NCBI RefSeq assembly: GCF_900188485.1
Contig: NZ_FZPH01000005.1
Location: 62,001 to 126,000 of the forward strand
DNA from: Asanoa hainanensis
Lineage (GTDB): Bacteria; Actinomycetota; Actinomycetes; Mycobacteriales; Micromonosporaceae
Reading direction: 5' to 3'
Length of the DNA stretch: 64,000 nt
In this document: piece after piece, positions 40,554 through 48,359 of the stretch
Layout: each line of letters opens with the position of its first letter
Position numbering within the stretch: position 1 is the first letter of the stretch
Made by a program: the position numbers and the translations under genes
Notes under the pieces: generated by a model
Seen by the model: the letters and a program-made list of their open reading frames with translations, nothing else
The model's database searches: none
What the model was told of the DNA's origin: nothing

Positions 40554-41669
40554 GTGGTCGCTGACGGCTCGACGGGTCGTCGCCCGGTGCGCTGGACCGG
40601 GTTGTTCGCCGCCCTGGTGGCGGTGGTCTGGCTGCTGTCGCTCTCCCCCGACCGACCCCTGGACGCCGCCGCGCCCGCCGGTGTCGGGTCGGTGTGGCCG
40701 CAGGCGGTCCGCGGTTCGGTGTCGGGTTCGCTGGCCGGCGGAGAGACGTACACGCCGGGGTTCTTCCTGGCCGCCGACACCTCCATCGGCCAGGCGGTCA
40801 GCGCCGACGGCCTGGTGATCCGGCTGGTGGTCGTGCGTGGTGCCGAGCCCGCCCGTGAGCTGCGGCGGCTGCCGGCCGACAGCGCTCCGCAGTTCTTCGG
40901 CTTCGTCGCGGGTCAGGGCTGGGTGGCCTGGGCGGAGTCGGCGGAAGACGCGGAGGGCCGGCGTACGACGTCGATGTGGGTCATCGGCACCGACGCGGCA
41001 GGCGCACCGCGCCGCATCGTGGCGGACGCCGGCGACGTGCGGCAGACGGACTCGGCATACGAGCTGGCCATCGCCGACGGCCGCCTGCACTGGACGGTGC
41101 CCGGTCCTGACCCGGATCCGTCGACGGAGCTGCGCTCGGTGGTCCTCGACGGCGGCGACCCGCGCACCACGACGGTGCCCGGGATGTGGTCGCCGGTCGC
41201 GTGGCCGTGGCTGGTCGACAGCATCGACGCGGTCGCCGGGGGCCGGGTGCGGCTGCTGGACCGCGTGCGCCACGAGACCCGGGAGTTCGTGGCGGGCATG
41301 GCCGACTTCCCGTCCTGCGGCGCCACGTGGTGCCGGTCGATCATCCTGGACGACGACAACGGCGGCGGGCGGGTCGACCTGGTGCGGGTGGACGGCACGC
41401 AACGCCGCAGGATGGCGGGCCCCGACGTGGGTCTCCCGCTGACCGACGTCGCCGTCCTCGACCGCTTCGAGGTGCTGACCGGCCTCGACCCGGCGTCGGC
41501 GACCTTCCAGGGGCGCCCGTTGTCGCTCTACGACATCGCCCGGGGCACGACCGTCACGGTCGCCGCCGACGCGGTCAGCGTGCTGTGCCGGGGCGGTTTC
41601 CTCTGGTGGTCGAGCGGTTTCGAGGACCGGGTGTCGTGGACGGCCCTGGACCTGCGGACGTTGGCGTAG
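40554..41669 (+). CDS. Exported beta-propeller-like protein, paralogue B
   Basis: The GTG-started 371-residue protein mirrors the divergent gene in length and order: membrane segment WTGLFAALVAVVWLLSLSPD, GVGSVWPQAVRGS, YTPGFFLAADTSIGQAVSAD, RELRRLPADSAPQFFGFV, VAWPWLVDSIDAV, CGATWCRSIILDDD, DVAVLDRFEVL and the end WTALDLRTLA. The pair clearly arose by inverted duplication with later divergence. The role is unknown. The cysteine pair is retained. Confidence 0.72.
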   Translation: MVADGSTGRRPVRWTGLFAALVAVVWLLSLSPDRPLDAAAPAGVGSVWPQAVRGSVSGSLAGGETYTPGFFLAADTSIGQAVSADGLVIRLVVVRGAEPARELRRLPADSAPQFFGFVAGQGWVAWAESAEDAEGRRTTSMWVIGTDAAGAPRRIVADAGDVRQTDSAYELAIADGRLHWTVPGPDPDPSTELRSVVLDGGDPRTTTVPGMWSPVAWPWLVDSIDAVAGGRVRLLDRVRHETREFVAGMADFPSCGATWCRSIILDDDNGGGRVDLVRVDGTQRRRMAGPDVGLPLTDVAVLDRFEVLTGLDPASATFQGRPLSLYDIARGTTVTVAADAVSVLCRGGFLWWSSGFEDRVSWTALDLRTLA

Positions 41670-41672
41670 TCG

Positions 41673-42410
41673 TCACTGGTACTGGTTGCGCGGCGGGTCG
41701 ATCCGTACCCATGTCTGCACGTCGACGTACGGGATCTGTTCTCCGTTGACCGCGTCCGTGCCGACCTTGGCGGAGTATTTCCCGGTGACCTCGATCCAGG
41801 TGTCCGCGGGCAGGTCGACGGGGGCGCCGCCGGTCATGCCGAGTTTGATCGGCCGGCCGTCGGCCGCGCAGCACGACAGGATCATGCGCGTGAGCATGAG
41901 CTCGCCGGCGGCACCGGGGCTGACGAACCCGGTCATCTTGACCGTGCGGTCGCCGATCGAGGTGCCGTTGTCGTAGACCGCGCGGGACGCGTACTCCAGC
42001 ACGCTGATCTCGGCGGGGTCGCCCGGCGGCAGGGGCGGGTAGTCGGAGATCGCCTGGCTCGACAGCGCCGTCCCGGCCTGGCCGGCCGCGAACGAGCCCA
42101 GCGCCGGCGGCGCCACGAGCAGCAGGCCGATGACGGGCAGGACGAGCAGCCATCCGACGGCGGGCCCGTGCCCGTCGTGGTCGTGCCCGTGGCCGTCGTC
42201 GGCGCTGTCCCTGGCCTGTCCTTTTCCGAGCTGCTGGCGCAGGTCGTGGACGAGGGTCATGACCGCGGCGACGACCAGCACCGCGCCGGCCGCGATCAGG
42301 AACGGCTGGAGGCCTTCCTTGACGTACCGCAGGAAGACGTCGGTCAGGCTGGCCTTGAGCACCGCCCCGCCGAGGAGCAGCAGCACGACGCCTTGCGCTT
42401 GCCGGTTCAC
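41673..42410 (-). CDS. TIGR03943-family permease subunit
   Basis: The 245-residue protein begins MNRQAQGVVLLLLGGAVLKA (GTG overlapping the upstream stop, GTGA). Four membrane spans with a His/Asp-rich cytoplasmic loop (DDGHGHDHDGHGP) are followed by an extracellular domain with VKMTGFVSPGAAGELMLTRM, ILSCCAADGRPIKLGM and the family end YVDVQTWVRIDPP. It partners with the DUF318 permease encoded just upstream. The His loop suggests metal binding; family members are sometimes Zur-regulated, but I see no clear Zur box. Confidence 0.88.
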   Translation of the reverse strand: MNRQAQGVVLLLLGGAVLKASLTDVFLRYVKEGLQPFLIAAGAVLVVAAVMTLVHDLRQQLGKGQARDSADDGHGHDHDGHGPAVGWLLVLPVIGLLLVAPPALGSFAAGQAGTALSSQAISDYPPLPPGDPAEISVLEYASRAVYDNGTSIGDRTVKMTGFVSPGAAGELMLTRMILSCCAADGRPIKLGMTGGAPVDLPADTWIEVTGKYSAKVGTDAVNGEQIPYVDVQTWVRIDPPRNQYQ

Positions 42411-43444
42411 AGGATCACCGCTCCCACTCCGACCGCGACGAGCACCGCGACCATGAACGTGGCCGGCGAGAACCGGGTCGCGAACCGCCGGCCGAACACG
42501 CCGGTCTGCATGGAGATCAGCTTGAGGTCGACCATCGGGCCGACCACCAGGAACACCAGCCGCGAGGTCAGCGAGAACTGCGACAGGGACGCGGCGACGA
42601 ACGCGTCGGCCTCCGAGCAGATCGACAGGACCACGGCCAGGACCGCCAGCGCGAGGACCGACAGCACCGGGTTGTCGGCGAGGGTGAGCAGCCACCGCTC
42701 CGGCACCACCACGTTGATCGTGGCGGCGGCCATCGCGCCGACGACCAGGAAGCCGCCCGCGTGGATCACGTCGTGCCGCACCGCCGCCCAGAACGCGGTC
42801 AGCTTGCCGAGGCCCTCGTCGTGGCGGCGCGGCAGCCGGATCCACTCGGCCTTGCCGAGGCGCAGCCAGAGCCAGCCCATGACCATCGCGACGACCAGGC
42901 TCGCGGCGCCACGCGCGACGACCATCTCGGGGTTGTTCGGGAACGCGACCGCGGTGGCGGTCAGCACGATCGGGTTGATCGCCGGCGCGGCCAGCAGGAA
43001 CGCGAGCGCGGCGGCGGGTGTGACGCCGCGCCGGATCAGCGACCCGGCGATCGGCACGGACCCGCACTCACAGCCGGGCAGCACCACGCCGGCCACGGAC
43101 GCCACCGGCACGGCCAGCGCGGGATGCCTCGGGAGGGCCTTGGCCCAGAACGAGGGCGGCACGAACACCGCGATCACCGCGGAGAGCACGACGCCGAACA
43201 CCAGGAACGGCACCGCCTGCACCATCACGGACACGAACACGGTGGTCCAGGTCTGCAGCCGCGGGCTGGAGATGGCACCGGACACCGGGCCGCGGAACAC
43301 GACGAGCAGCACCAGCACGGCGGTGAGCACCTCGACCGACCCGATGCGGTCGCCGAAGACGCGCCGAGGGCGCTCGGGCGGTGGTTCACTCTCCCCGGTG
43401 GGGGCACCTGGGTGGTGGTGCCCTTCCGTGGTCTGGGCCGTCAC
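42407..43444 (-). CDS. DUF318-family membrane permease
   Basis: The 345-residue protein has about eight membrane spans and the signature GVVLPGCECGSVPIAGSLIR and ICSEADAFVAASLSQFSLTS, with a repeat of the P-loop-like GPMVDLKLISMQTG. DUF318 permeases associate with a TIGR03943 partner, as here, and are thought to move an ion or small metal-related substrate. The start is GTG 43444 or 43453. A His-rich N-terminus (GHHHPGAP) may bind metal. Confidence 0.87.
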   Translation of the reverse strand: MTAQTTEGHHHPGAPTGESEPPPERPRRVFGDRIGSVEVLTAVLVLLVVFRGPVSGAISSPRLQTWTTVFVSVMVQAVPFLVFGVVLSAVIAVFVPPSFWAKALPRHPALAVPVASVAGVVLPGCECGSVPIAGSLIRRGVTPAAALAFLLAAPAINPIVLTATAVAFPNNPEMVVARGAASLVVAMVMGWLWLRLGKAEWIRLPRRHDEGLGKLTAFWAAVRHDVIHAGGFLVVGAMAAATINVVVPERWLLTLADNPVLSVLALAVLAVVLSICSEADAFVAASLSQFSLTSRLVFLVVGPMVDLKLISMQTGVFGRRFATRFSPATFMVAVLVAVGVGAVIL

Positions 43445-43537
43445 GTCGGACACGGTAGCGGACAAATATCTCGTGAGGTGCTGTCCGATCGGGTCCCCGC
43501 CGTTCGTGGAGTCATCAGCCGAAGAAAAGGAGCCGAC

Positions 43538-43906
43538 ATGCCTGAGTACCTCATCGCCTTCAACGACGAGTGGGTGCCGGACCACACGGTCGAGCAGATC
43601 CAGGAGAAGGCCCGCACGGTCAGCGCGCTGGTCGACGAGATGCGGGAGGCCGGGGTGCTGGTCGTCACCGGCGGCCTCGACGACGAGGCCCCCGTGTTCA
43701 GCGTCGACCCGTCCAGCGGCACGCCGCTGTTCACCGACGGCCCGTTCGTCGAGTCCAAGGAGCACCTCGGCGGCTTCGCCGTCGTCGACGTGCCCGACGA
43801 GGAGACGGCCCGGCTGTGGGCGGGCCGGATCGCGACGGCCTGCGGCTGGCCACAGGAGGTCCACCGCTTCCGCGGGGCCACGAAACGCGGGTTCAGGGCG
43901 AGCTGA
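43538..43906 (+). CDS. YCII/DGPF-domain protein
   Basis: A 122-residue protein starts behind AAAAGGAG at 43538. It contains [40 protein letters not shown], the DGPF signature [20 protein letters not shown] and [26 protein letters not shown] proteins often accompany ECF sigma factors; here none is adjacent. The role is unknown. Confidence 0.88.
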   Translation: MPEYLIAFNDEWVPDHTVEQIQEKARTVSALVDEMREAGVLVVTGGLDDEAPVFSVDPSSGTPLFTDGPFVESKEHLGGFAVVDVPDEETARLWAGRIATACGWPQEVHRFRGATKRGFRAS

Positions 43907-44174
43907 GGATCCGGGTACGGGGTGCGCCGACCAGGGCGGGCGCGCGGTCGGGGTCGGACCACACCGTGGTCTGGAGGAACGCGAGGAACCGCTGGGCCGC
44001 CTCGACCGTGGCGAAGTCGAGGTCGACGGTGACGTACCGCTCGTCGTCGACCGGAAGCAGGACACGGTGCTGTTGGACTCCGGCCTGCTCGCGGGCCGCG
44101 GCGAACGAGTCGAACGCGCCTCGCCAGGTCTGGTAGTCGGTGATCGGGTGCTCGATCCGCAGCGTTGTCGGCAT
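43893..44174 (-). CDS. Small conserved hypothetical protein (93 aa)
   Basis: The protein reads [40 protein letters not shown] and [20 protein letters not shown], a ferredoxin-like dimeric alpha/beta-barrel pattern common in cyclase-like or ABM-like small proteins. It is divergent from the LuxR regulator at 44241 with a perfect palindrome in between, so it is a candidate target. It overlaps the convergent DGPF gene by 14 bases. Confidence 0.72.
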   Translation of the reverse strand: MPTTLRIEHPITDYQTWRGAFDSFAAAREQAGVQQHRVLLPVDDERYVTVDLDFATVEAAQRFLAFLQTTVWSDPDRAPALVGAPRTRILSSP

Positions 44175-44210
44175 GCCCTGACGCTATTTCTGCCGTGTCG
44201 ACGGAGATAT

Positions 44211-44224
44211 CCCAGATATCTGGG
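44211..44224. promoter_or_regulatory. Perfect 14-base palindrome operator
   Basis: CCCAGATATCTGGG at 44211-44224 is a perfect palindrome in the 66-base gap between the LuxR regulator and the 93-residue protein. A half-like GAGATATC lies just before. It is well placed for autoregulation by the LuxR protein; binding is inferred. Confidence 0.65.
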
Positions 44225-44240
44225 TGGTTACCGTTGGCCC

Positions 44241-45137
44241 GTGACGCTTGCGGCGGCTCTCGACCGGTTGGGGCGAATCGCCGGCGCCGCGCCCGAGTCA
44301 CGCGCGCTGCGCTCGGCCGCGCTGGCCGAGCTCGGCCGGGTCGTGCCCTTCGACGCCGCCGTCTGGCCGCTGACCGACCCCGAGACCTCCGTCGGGGTGG
44401 CGCCGCTGGCCTCGGTGCCGCCGGCGCTGATGCCCGAGCTGCCGCGGCTCATCCAGCTCAAGTACCTGACCGAGGTCAACCGGTGGACCACCCTGACCGG
44501 GGCCGCCCGCCTAGAAACGCCCGCGGCGAGCCTGGTGTGGCGGGAACTGCTGCACGCCCACGGCGTCACCGACGTCGCATCGGTGGTGTTCCGGGACCGC
44601 TACGGCTGCTGGGCGTTCCTGGACCTGTGGCGGCTCGGCGGCACGTTCGCCGGCTTCGAGCTGGCGTTCCTGGACGAGCTCGCGGCGCTGCTCACGCCCG
44701 AGCTGCGACGGTGCGTCGCCGACTGCTTCCAGGCCGGGGACCCGAGCGGCACACGCGAACCCGGCCCGGTGATGCTGCTGCTCGACGCCGGGCTGCGGGT
44801 GCTCGGCCAGACGCCACGGACGGCCGACTACCTGGCGCGGCTGCTGCCGGACGGCGAGGGGGAACCGGTGCCGGCCGCCGCCTACAACGTCGCCGCGCAG
44901 CTCGTCGCCGTCGAGAACGGGGTCGACGGGCAGCCGCCGCTCGCCCGGGCCTGTGGGCTCGCCGCACGGGAGTCCGAGCTGCTGCGGCACCTGAGCACCG
45001 GCGCGGACACCCGTACCATCGCGGCCCGGATGTTCCTCAGCGAGAACACCGTGCAGGACCACCTGAAATCCATCTTCGACAAGACGGGAACCCGCAGCCG
45101 CCGCGCGTTGCTGTCCCGCGCGGCGGGCACCTCATAG
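44241..45137 (+). CDS. LuxR-family transcriptional regulator
   Basis: The 298-residue protein has an N-terminal PAS/GAF-like sensor region (RRVVPFDAAVWPLTD-like segment; FRDRYGCWAFLDLWRLGGTF, FELAFLDELAALLTPELRRC) and a C-terminal GerE HTH: GLAARESELLRHLSTGADTR, TIAARMFLSENTVQDHLKSI. The ligand is unknown. The GTG at 44241 follows a palindrome likely to be its site. It is convergent with the SGNH hydrolase, overlapping by 6 bases. Confidence 0.88.
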   Translation: MTLAAALDRLGRIAGAAPESRALRSAALAELGRVVPFDAAVWPLTDPETSVGVAPLASVPPALMPELPRLIQLKYLTEVNRWTTLTGAARLETPAASLVWRELLHAHGVTDVASVVFRDRYGCWAFLDLWRLGGTFAGFELAFLDELAALLTPELRRCVADCFQAGDPSGTREPGPVMLLLDAGLRVLGQTPRTADYLARLLPDGEGEPVPAAAYNVAAQLVAVENGVDGQPPLARACGLAARESELLRHLSTGADTRTIAARMFLSENTVQDHLKSIFDKTGTRSRRALLSRAAGTS

Positions 45138-46172
45138 CGTGAGATCCCGCAGGTCGAAGGAGTCGGCCATGGCTTGGGCACCGAGATCGTTGAGGTGCAT
45201 GCCGTCGCCGGAGTCGAAATCGCGCCTGATGTGGTCGGGACGACGGGGGTCCGCGACCGCGTGGGCCACGTCGGCGACGCCGTCGAAGACGCCGGCCGTG
45301 CGGATCCAGTCGTTGACCTGACGGCGCACGTCGACGGCCGCGCCGAACGGTCCGATGGTGGCGACGACGATCCGCAGGCCGGCCCGGTGTGCCTTGTCTG
45401 CCAGCGCGGTGAAGCCGGCAACCAGGTCATCCGCGCTCGCGGGCGGCTCACCCAGCATGCCCGGCAGGACCAGGTCGTTGATGCCGAGGTTCACCAGCAC
45501 GTGGGTCAACGCCGGTATCGGGAGCACCTCGCGGTCGAACCGCGCGAGGGCGTGGTCGCCGACGCCGTCGCGCAGCAGGCGGTTGCCGGCGATGCCGAGG
45601 TTGACGACCCAGCCGCTGGCGAGACGCCGGTTGAGGAAGTCGACGGAACGGTGGTTCGCGCCGCGCGTCGTGCCCACCCCTTCGAACCACGAGTCGCCGA
45701 AGGCCGCGGCGATCATGGTGTCCGCCGGGGCGGGGACGTCGACGCCGGAAACGACGTACCTGCCTTCCACCGCCTCGATCCGGCCATCGTTGTCGATGAT
45801 CCGCGCGAGCTCGGCCGGTCGGTGGGAGTAGGTGACCAGATCTGTCCGCTCCGGGAAGTAGAGGTCGACTCTGAGGTCGCCGCCGGCGGTGACGGGCACC
45901 TCGACCGGGTCGGAGGCGACCTCCTCACCCGGCGGGACGACGACCTGGCCGGCGCCGCCGAAGGTGAGCTTCGCGTCGGCGGCGGTCGCGGCACCGACGG
46001 TCAGCGGAGTGCGACCGAAGCGGTTCGTCAGGCGTACGCGGAAGGCTTCTCCGCCACCGGCCAGGTGCAGCACCTGACGCACGGTCTGGTCGGCGAAGCC
46101 GCGCGGCTCACCGAAATGCAGCTCTTCGTGGGGGTCCATCACCCCGGTGCGGAACGCGGCGGTCCAGATCAT
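45132..46172 (-). CDS. SGNH/GDSL-family hydrolase
   Basis: The 346-residue protein has an N-terminal beta-sandwich (TVRQVLHLAGGGEAFRVRLT) and an SGNH hydrolase domain: block I AFGDSWFEGVGTTRGANHRS with the nucleophile serine, the oxyanion glycine in NLGIAGNRLL, block III VNLGINDLVLPGM and block V SGDGMHLNDLGAQAMA with the catalytic Asp and His. It acts as an esterase on acyl sugars, lipids or polysaccharide acetates. No signal peptide is seen from the ATG at 46172, so it is probably cytoplasmic. Confidence 0.9.
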   Translation of the reverse strand: MIWTAAFRTGVMDPHEELHFGEPRGFADQTVRQVLHLAGGGEAFRVRLTNRFGRTPLTVGAATAADAKLTFGGAGQVVVPPGEEVASDPVEVPVTAGGDLRVDLYFPERTDLVTYSHRPAELARIIDNDGRIEAVEGRYVVSGVDVPAPADTMIAAAFGDSWFEGVGTTRGANHRSVDFLNRRLASGWVVNLGIAGNRLLRDGVGDHALARFDREVLPIPALTHVLVNLGINDLVLPGMLGEPPASADDLVAGFTALADKAHRAGLRIVVATIGPFGAAVDVRRQVNDWIRTAGVFDGVADVAHAVADPRRPDHIRRDFDSGDGMHLNDLGAQAMADSFDLRDLTL

Positions 46173-46192
46173 GACGTGACTGTAGCGCATTG

Positions 46193-46207
46193 GTCCAATT
46201 AATGGAC
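46193..46207. promoter_or_regulatory. Inverted repeat upstream of the SGNH gene
   Basis: GTCCA at 46193-46197 and TGGAC at 46203-46207 form an inverted repeat around ATTAA, 21 bases before the SGNH hydrolase start. The AT-rich core within GC-rich DNA suggests an operator or promoter element for that gene. Confidence 0.4.
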
Positions 46208-46281
46208 GATCCAAAAGTGTGACCAGTTCGTACCCTGGTGATTCATCCGGATTTGGGGGTTGATCGGCAGATACTGAGGCG

Positions 46282-46830
46282 GTGTCCGTAGCTCCCCCGC
46301 GTACCCGGCCGTCGCTCGTCCTGGTCCCGCTCCTGATCGGTGCCGCCGTCTCGGTCGCGCTCGGGGTTTTCGGCAGCGTGCACGAGCCCGCCGGCGAGGT
46401 CCCGTGGCAGCGACCGTTCCCGTCCATCTACGCGATGAAGGTCTGGTTCAGCCTAGGAGTCCTCCTGCTGGCCGCGGTCCAGCTCTGCACCGCCCTGTGG
46501 ATGTACGGCAAGCTCGGCGCGCGCCCCCGGCCGTGGCTGGGCCCGCTGCACCGCACCAGCGGTTATCTGGCGTTCCTGGTGAGCCTGCCGGTGGCGGCCG
46601 CGTGCCTGTGGGCGTTGGGCTTCCAGTCGTACGACGCCCGCGTCCTCACGCACAGCATCCTCGGCAGCATGGTCTACGGCGCGTTCGTGGCCAAGGTCCT
46701 CACGGTCCACAGTCGACGGTTGCCCGGCTGGGCCCTCGCGGCGGTCGCCGGCCTGCTGCTGGCCACCGTGGTCGGCGCCACCGCCAGCAGCGCGCTCTGG
46801 TACGTCGCGACGTACGGACTGCCGAGATGA
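46282..46830 (+). CDS. DUF6529-like membrane protein
   Basis: The 182-residue protein has five hydrophobic spans (LVLVPLLIGAAVSVALGVFG, VWFSLGVLLLAAVQLCTALW, TSGYLAFLVSLPVAAACLWA, HSILGSMVYGAFVAKVLTVH and ALAAVAGLLLATVVGATASS). Histidines in GPLHRTSGY, THSILG and VHSRRLPGW match the ferric-reductase/cytochrome b561-like heme ligand pattern of the DUF6529 family. It may carry heme. Its stop overlaps an ATG in the MOSC frame. Confidence 0.78.
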   Translation: MSVAPPRTRPSLVLVPLLIGAAVSVALGVFGSVHEPAGEVPWQRPFPSIYAMKVWFSLGVLLLAAVQLCTALWMYGKLGARPRPWLGPLHRTSGYLAFLVSLPVAAACLWALGFQSYDARVLTHSILGSMVYGAFVAKVLTVHSRRLPGWALAAVAGLLLATVVGATASSALWYVATYGLPR

Positions 46831-46871
46831 ATCGCGCGCGTACGGCGGTCGAGGGCGGTTACGTTGCCGGC

Positions 46872-47366
46872 GTGGGTCGGATTCTCTCGGTCGACGGCGG
46901 CGCCTCGGGCCTCGTGACCATCCACGCGCCGGGGCCCGTCTACGCTTACGCCCGGGAGGACTACGACTGGTGGCAGGCGCGGCTGAGTCGCAAGTTGGCC
47001 GACGGGCTCTTCGGCGAGCACCTGACCACCGAGGAGGTCGACGTCAACGGCGCGGTCATCGGCGAGCGGTGGCGCGTCGGCCCGCACCTGCTCCTGGAGC
47101 CAACATTTGGCCGCATCCCGGACCTCGCCTTCCAGCGCGCGATGGGCGAGCCCCGCTGGGCCAAGACCTTCGCCCGGTCGCTGCGACCCGGGGCGTACCT
47201 CCGTGTGCTCGAACCTGGTGCGATCTGCGCCGGCGACCCGGTGATCGTTTCGGACCGCCCGGCGCACGGGGTGACGATCGCGGTCGCGTACCAGGCGCAC
47301 CTCACCGAGCCCCGGCGGCGTTCCCGTGTCCGGCGTGTGGTGCCGCCGGACACGGGAACGGCCTGA
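46872..47366 (+). CDS. MOSC-domain protein with internal deletions
   Basis: The protein (164 aa from GTG 46872; ATG 46827 is also in frame) resembles YiiM-type MOSC proteins: MGRILSVDGG, VTIHAPGP, then VYAYAREDYDWWQARLSRKL, GLFGEHLTTEEVDVNGAVIG, SLRPGAYLRVLEPGAICAGD and RPAHGVTIAVAYQ. Family members have about 215 residues; here the stretch between SVDGG and VTI, and the GLGSGLVGD...HHGG stretch before VYAYA, are missing. The usual RIPC cysteine reads RIPD. Molybdenum-cofactor sulphur chemistry is therefore unlikely. The last residues are encoded inside a terminator hairpin. Confidence 0.7.
   Translation: MGRILSVDGGASGLVTIHAPGPVYAYAREDYDWWQARLSRKLADGLFGEHLTTEEVDVNGAVIGERWRVGPHLLLEPTFGRIPDLAFQRAMGEPRWAKTFARSLRPGAYLRVLEPGAICAGDPVIVSDRPAHGVTIAVAYQAHLTEPRRRSRVRRVVPPDTGTA
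47320..47359. terminator. Strong hairpin overlapping the MOSC 3' end
   Basis: A perfect 15-base stem (GTTCCCGTGTCCGGC at 47320-47334 with its complement at 47345-47359) with a 10-base loop lies between the convergent MOSC and metallophosphatase genes and can act in both directions. It is inside the MOSC reading frame, so the C-terminal RVRRVVPPDTGTA residues are encoded by terminator sequence. Confidence 0.75.
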
Positions 47367-47371
47367 CCGGT

Positions 47372-48331
47372 TCAGCGCCTGGCCACTGGGATGGCCACCT
47401 GGAAGGTCTCGATCCACTCCCGCTGGTACGTGTCGCGGCCCCGGACCACCACGGAGTCGTCGTAGACGTCCACCACCAGGCCCTGCTTCCAGTCGGCCTG
47501 GAAGAGGGTGCCGACGGTGCCGTTCGCGTCGCGGGTCTTCTGGTTGATGTAGGTGGTGGCCGGCGCCTGCACGCGCCAGTAGCCCTCGTCGTTGCCGAGC
47601 AGCGACGGGTCCGGCCCGGCGGCGAACCAGTTGAGGTCGGTGTGCAGGTGACCGTAGAAGAACACCACGTTCGGCGCGCTTCTCAGGATCGCCGCGAGCC
47701 GGTCGCGCTGCGTGGTGATCTCCGGCGGCTGGTGCAGGAAGACGAACGTCGGCCGGTCCGGGCGGGCCACGGTCTTCAACGTCCGCTCGAACCAGTCCAG
47801 CTGCGCGTCGCTGAGCAGGGCGGTCACCGTGCCACCGCTGGTCTCGCCGGTCGGGATGCCCTCGGAGCCGAGGAAGACGAACGGGATCCCCTTCAGGCTC
47901 GTCGCGTAGTACACGCTGTCGCGCCCGGCGTAGTCGAGGAACCGCTGCCGCATCAGGTCGACCGGCTCGTTCCCGTGGTACTCGTGGTTGCCGATCGCGA
48001 GGTACGTCCGCGGCGGACGGACGCTCGTCTTCAGCGTCAGGTCGAGCAGCGGGTAGTGGTGCTGCTTCCCGAGCTCGGTCAGGTCACCGATGATGACGAG
48101 CGCGTCCGCCTTCGGGGCCGCGTCGTCGAGGTCGGCCAGGGAGTCGCGCATGTCCGACATGGCGACCGGGTAGAGGTCGCTGATGTGCACGTCCGAGAGG
48201 ACATGCAGGCGCAGCTTCCGCTTGTCGTGGGCGTACGCCGGCACCACCGGTCCGAACGCGGTCGCCGCCACCGCGGCACCTCCGCCGACGAGCAACGCGC
48301 GGCGGCTGAGCGCGGGACTTTCCTTGCACAT
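47372..48331 (-). CDS. Tat-exported calcineurin-like metallophosphatase
   Basis: The 319-residue protein has a twin-arginine signal (ALSRRALLVGGGAAVAATAF) ending near AYAHD, then the metallophosphatase motifs: LHVLSDVHISDLYP (DxH), LVIIGDLTELGKQ (GDxx), YLAIGNHEYHGNE (GNHE), FVFLHQPPEI and FFYGHLHTDLNWF (GHxH). All metal ligands are present. It hydrolyses phosphodiesters or phosphomonoesters outside the cell. The orphan 5'-nucleotidase C-terminal domain gene lies 28 bases upstream, and the two may work together. Confidence 0.9.
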   Translation of the reverse strand: MCKESPALSRRALLVGGGAAVAATAFGPVVPAYAHDKRKLRLHVLSDVHISDLYPVAMSDMRDSLADLDDAAPKADALVIIGDLTELGKQHHYPLLDLTLKTSVRPPRTYLAIGNHEYHGNEPVDLMRQRFLDYAGRDSVYYATSLKGIPFVFLGSEGIPTGETSGGTVTALLSDAQLDWFERTLKTVARPDRPTFVFLHQPPEITTQRDRLAAILRSAPNVVFFYGHLHTDLNWFAAGPDPSLLGNDEGYWRVQAPATTYINQKTRDANGTVGTLFQADWKQGLVVDVYDDSVVVRGRDTYQREWIETFQVAIPVARR

Positions 48332-48359
48332 GGCCTTGTCCTTCCTGGGGCAGGCGCGC

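Noticed and set aside
43444-43538. Zur box upstream of the permease pair
   Set aside because: No sequence close to the streptomycete Zur consensus (TGAAAATGATTTTCA) is present in this gap.
42168-45137. A 989-residue plus-strand frame
   Set aside because: Only its last 298 residues (LuxR regulator) are real; the rest is antisense to the permease genes and overlaps the DGPF gene in another frame.
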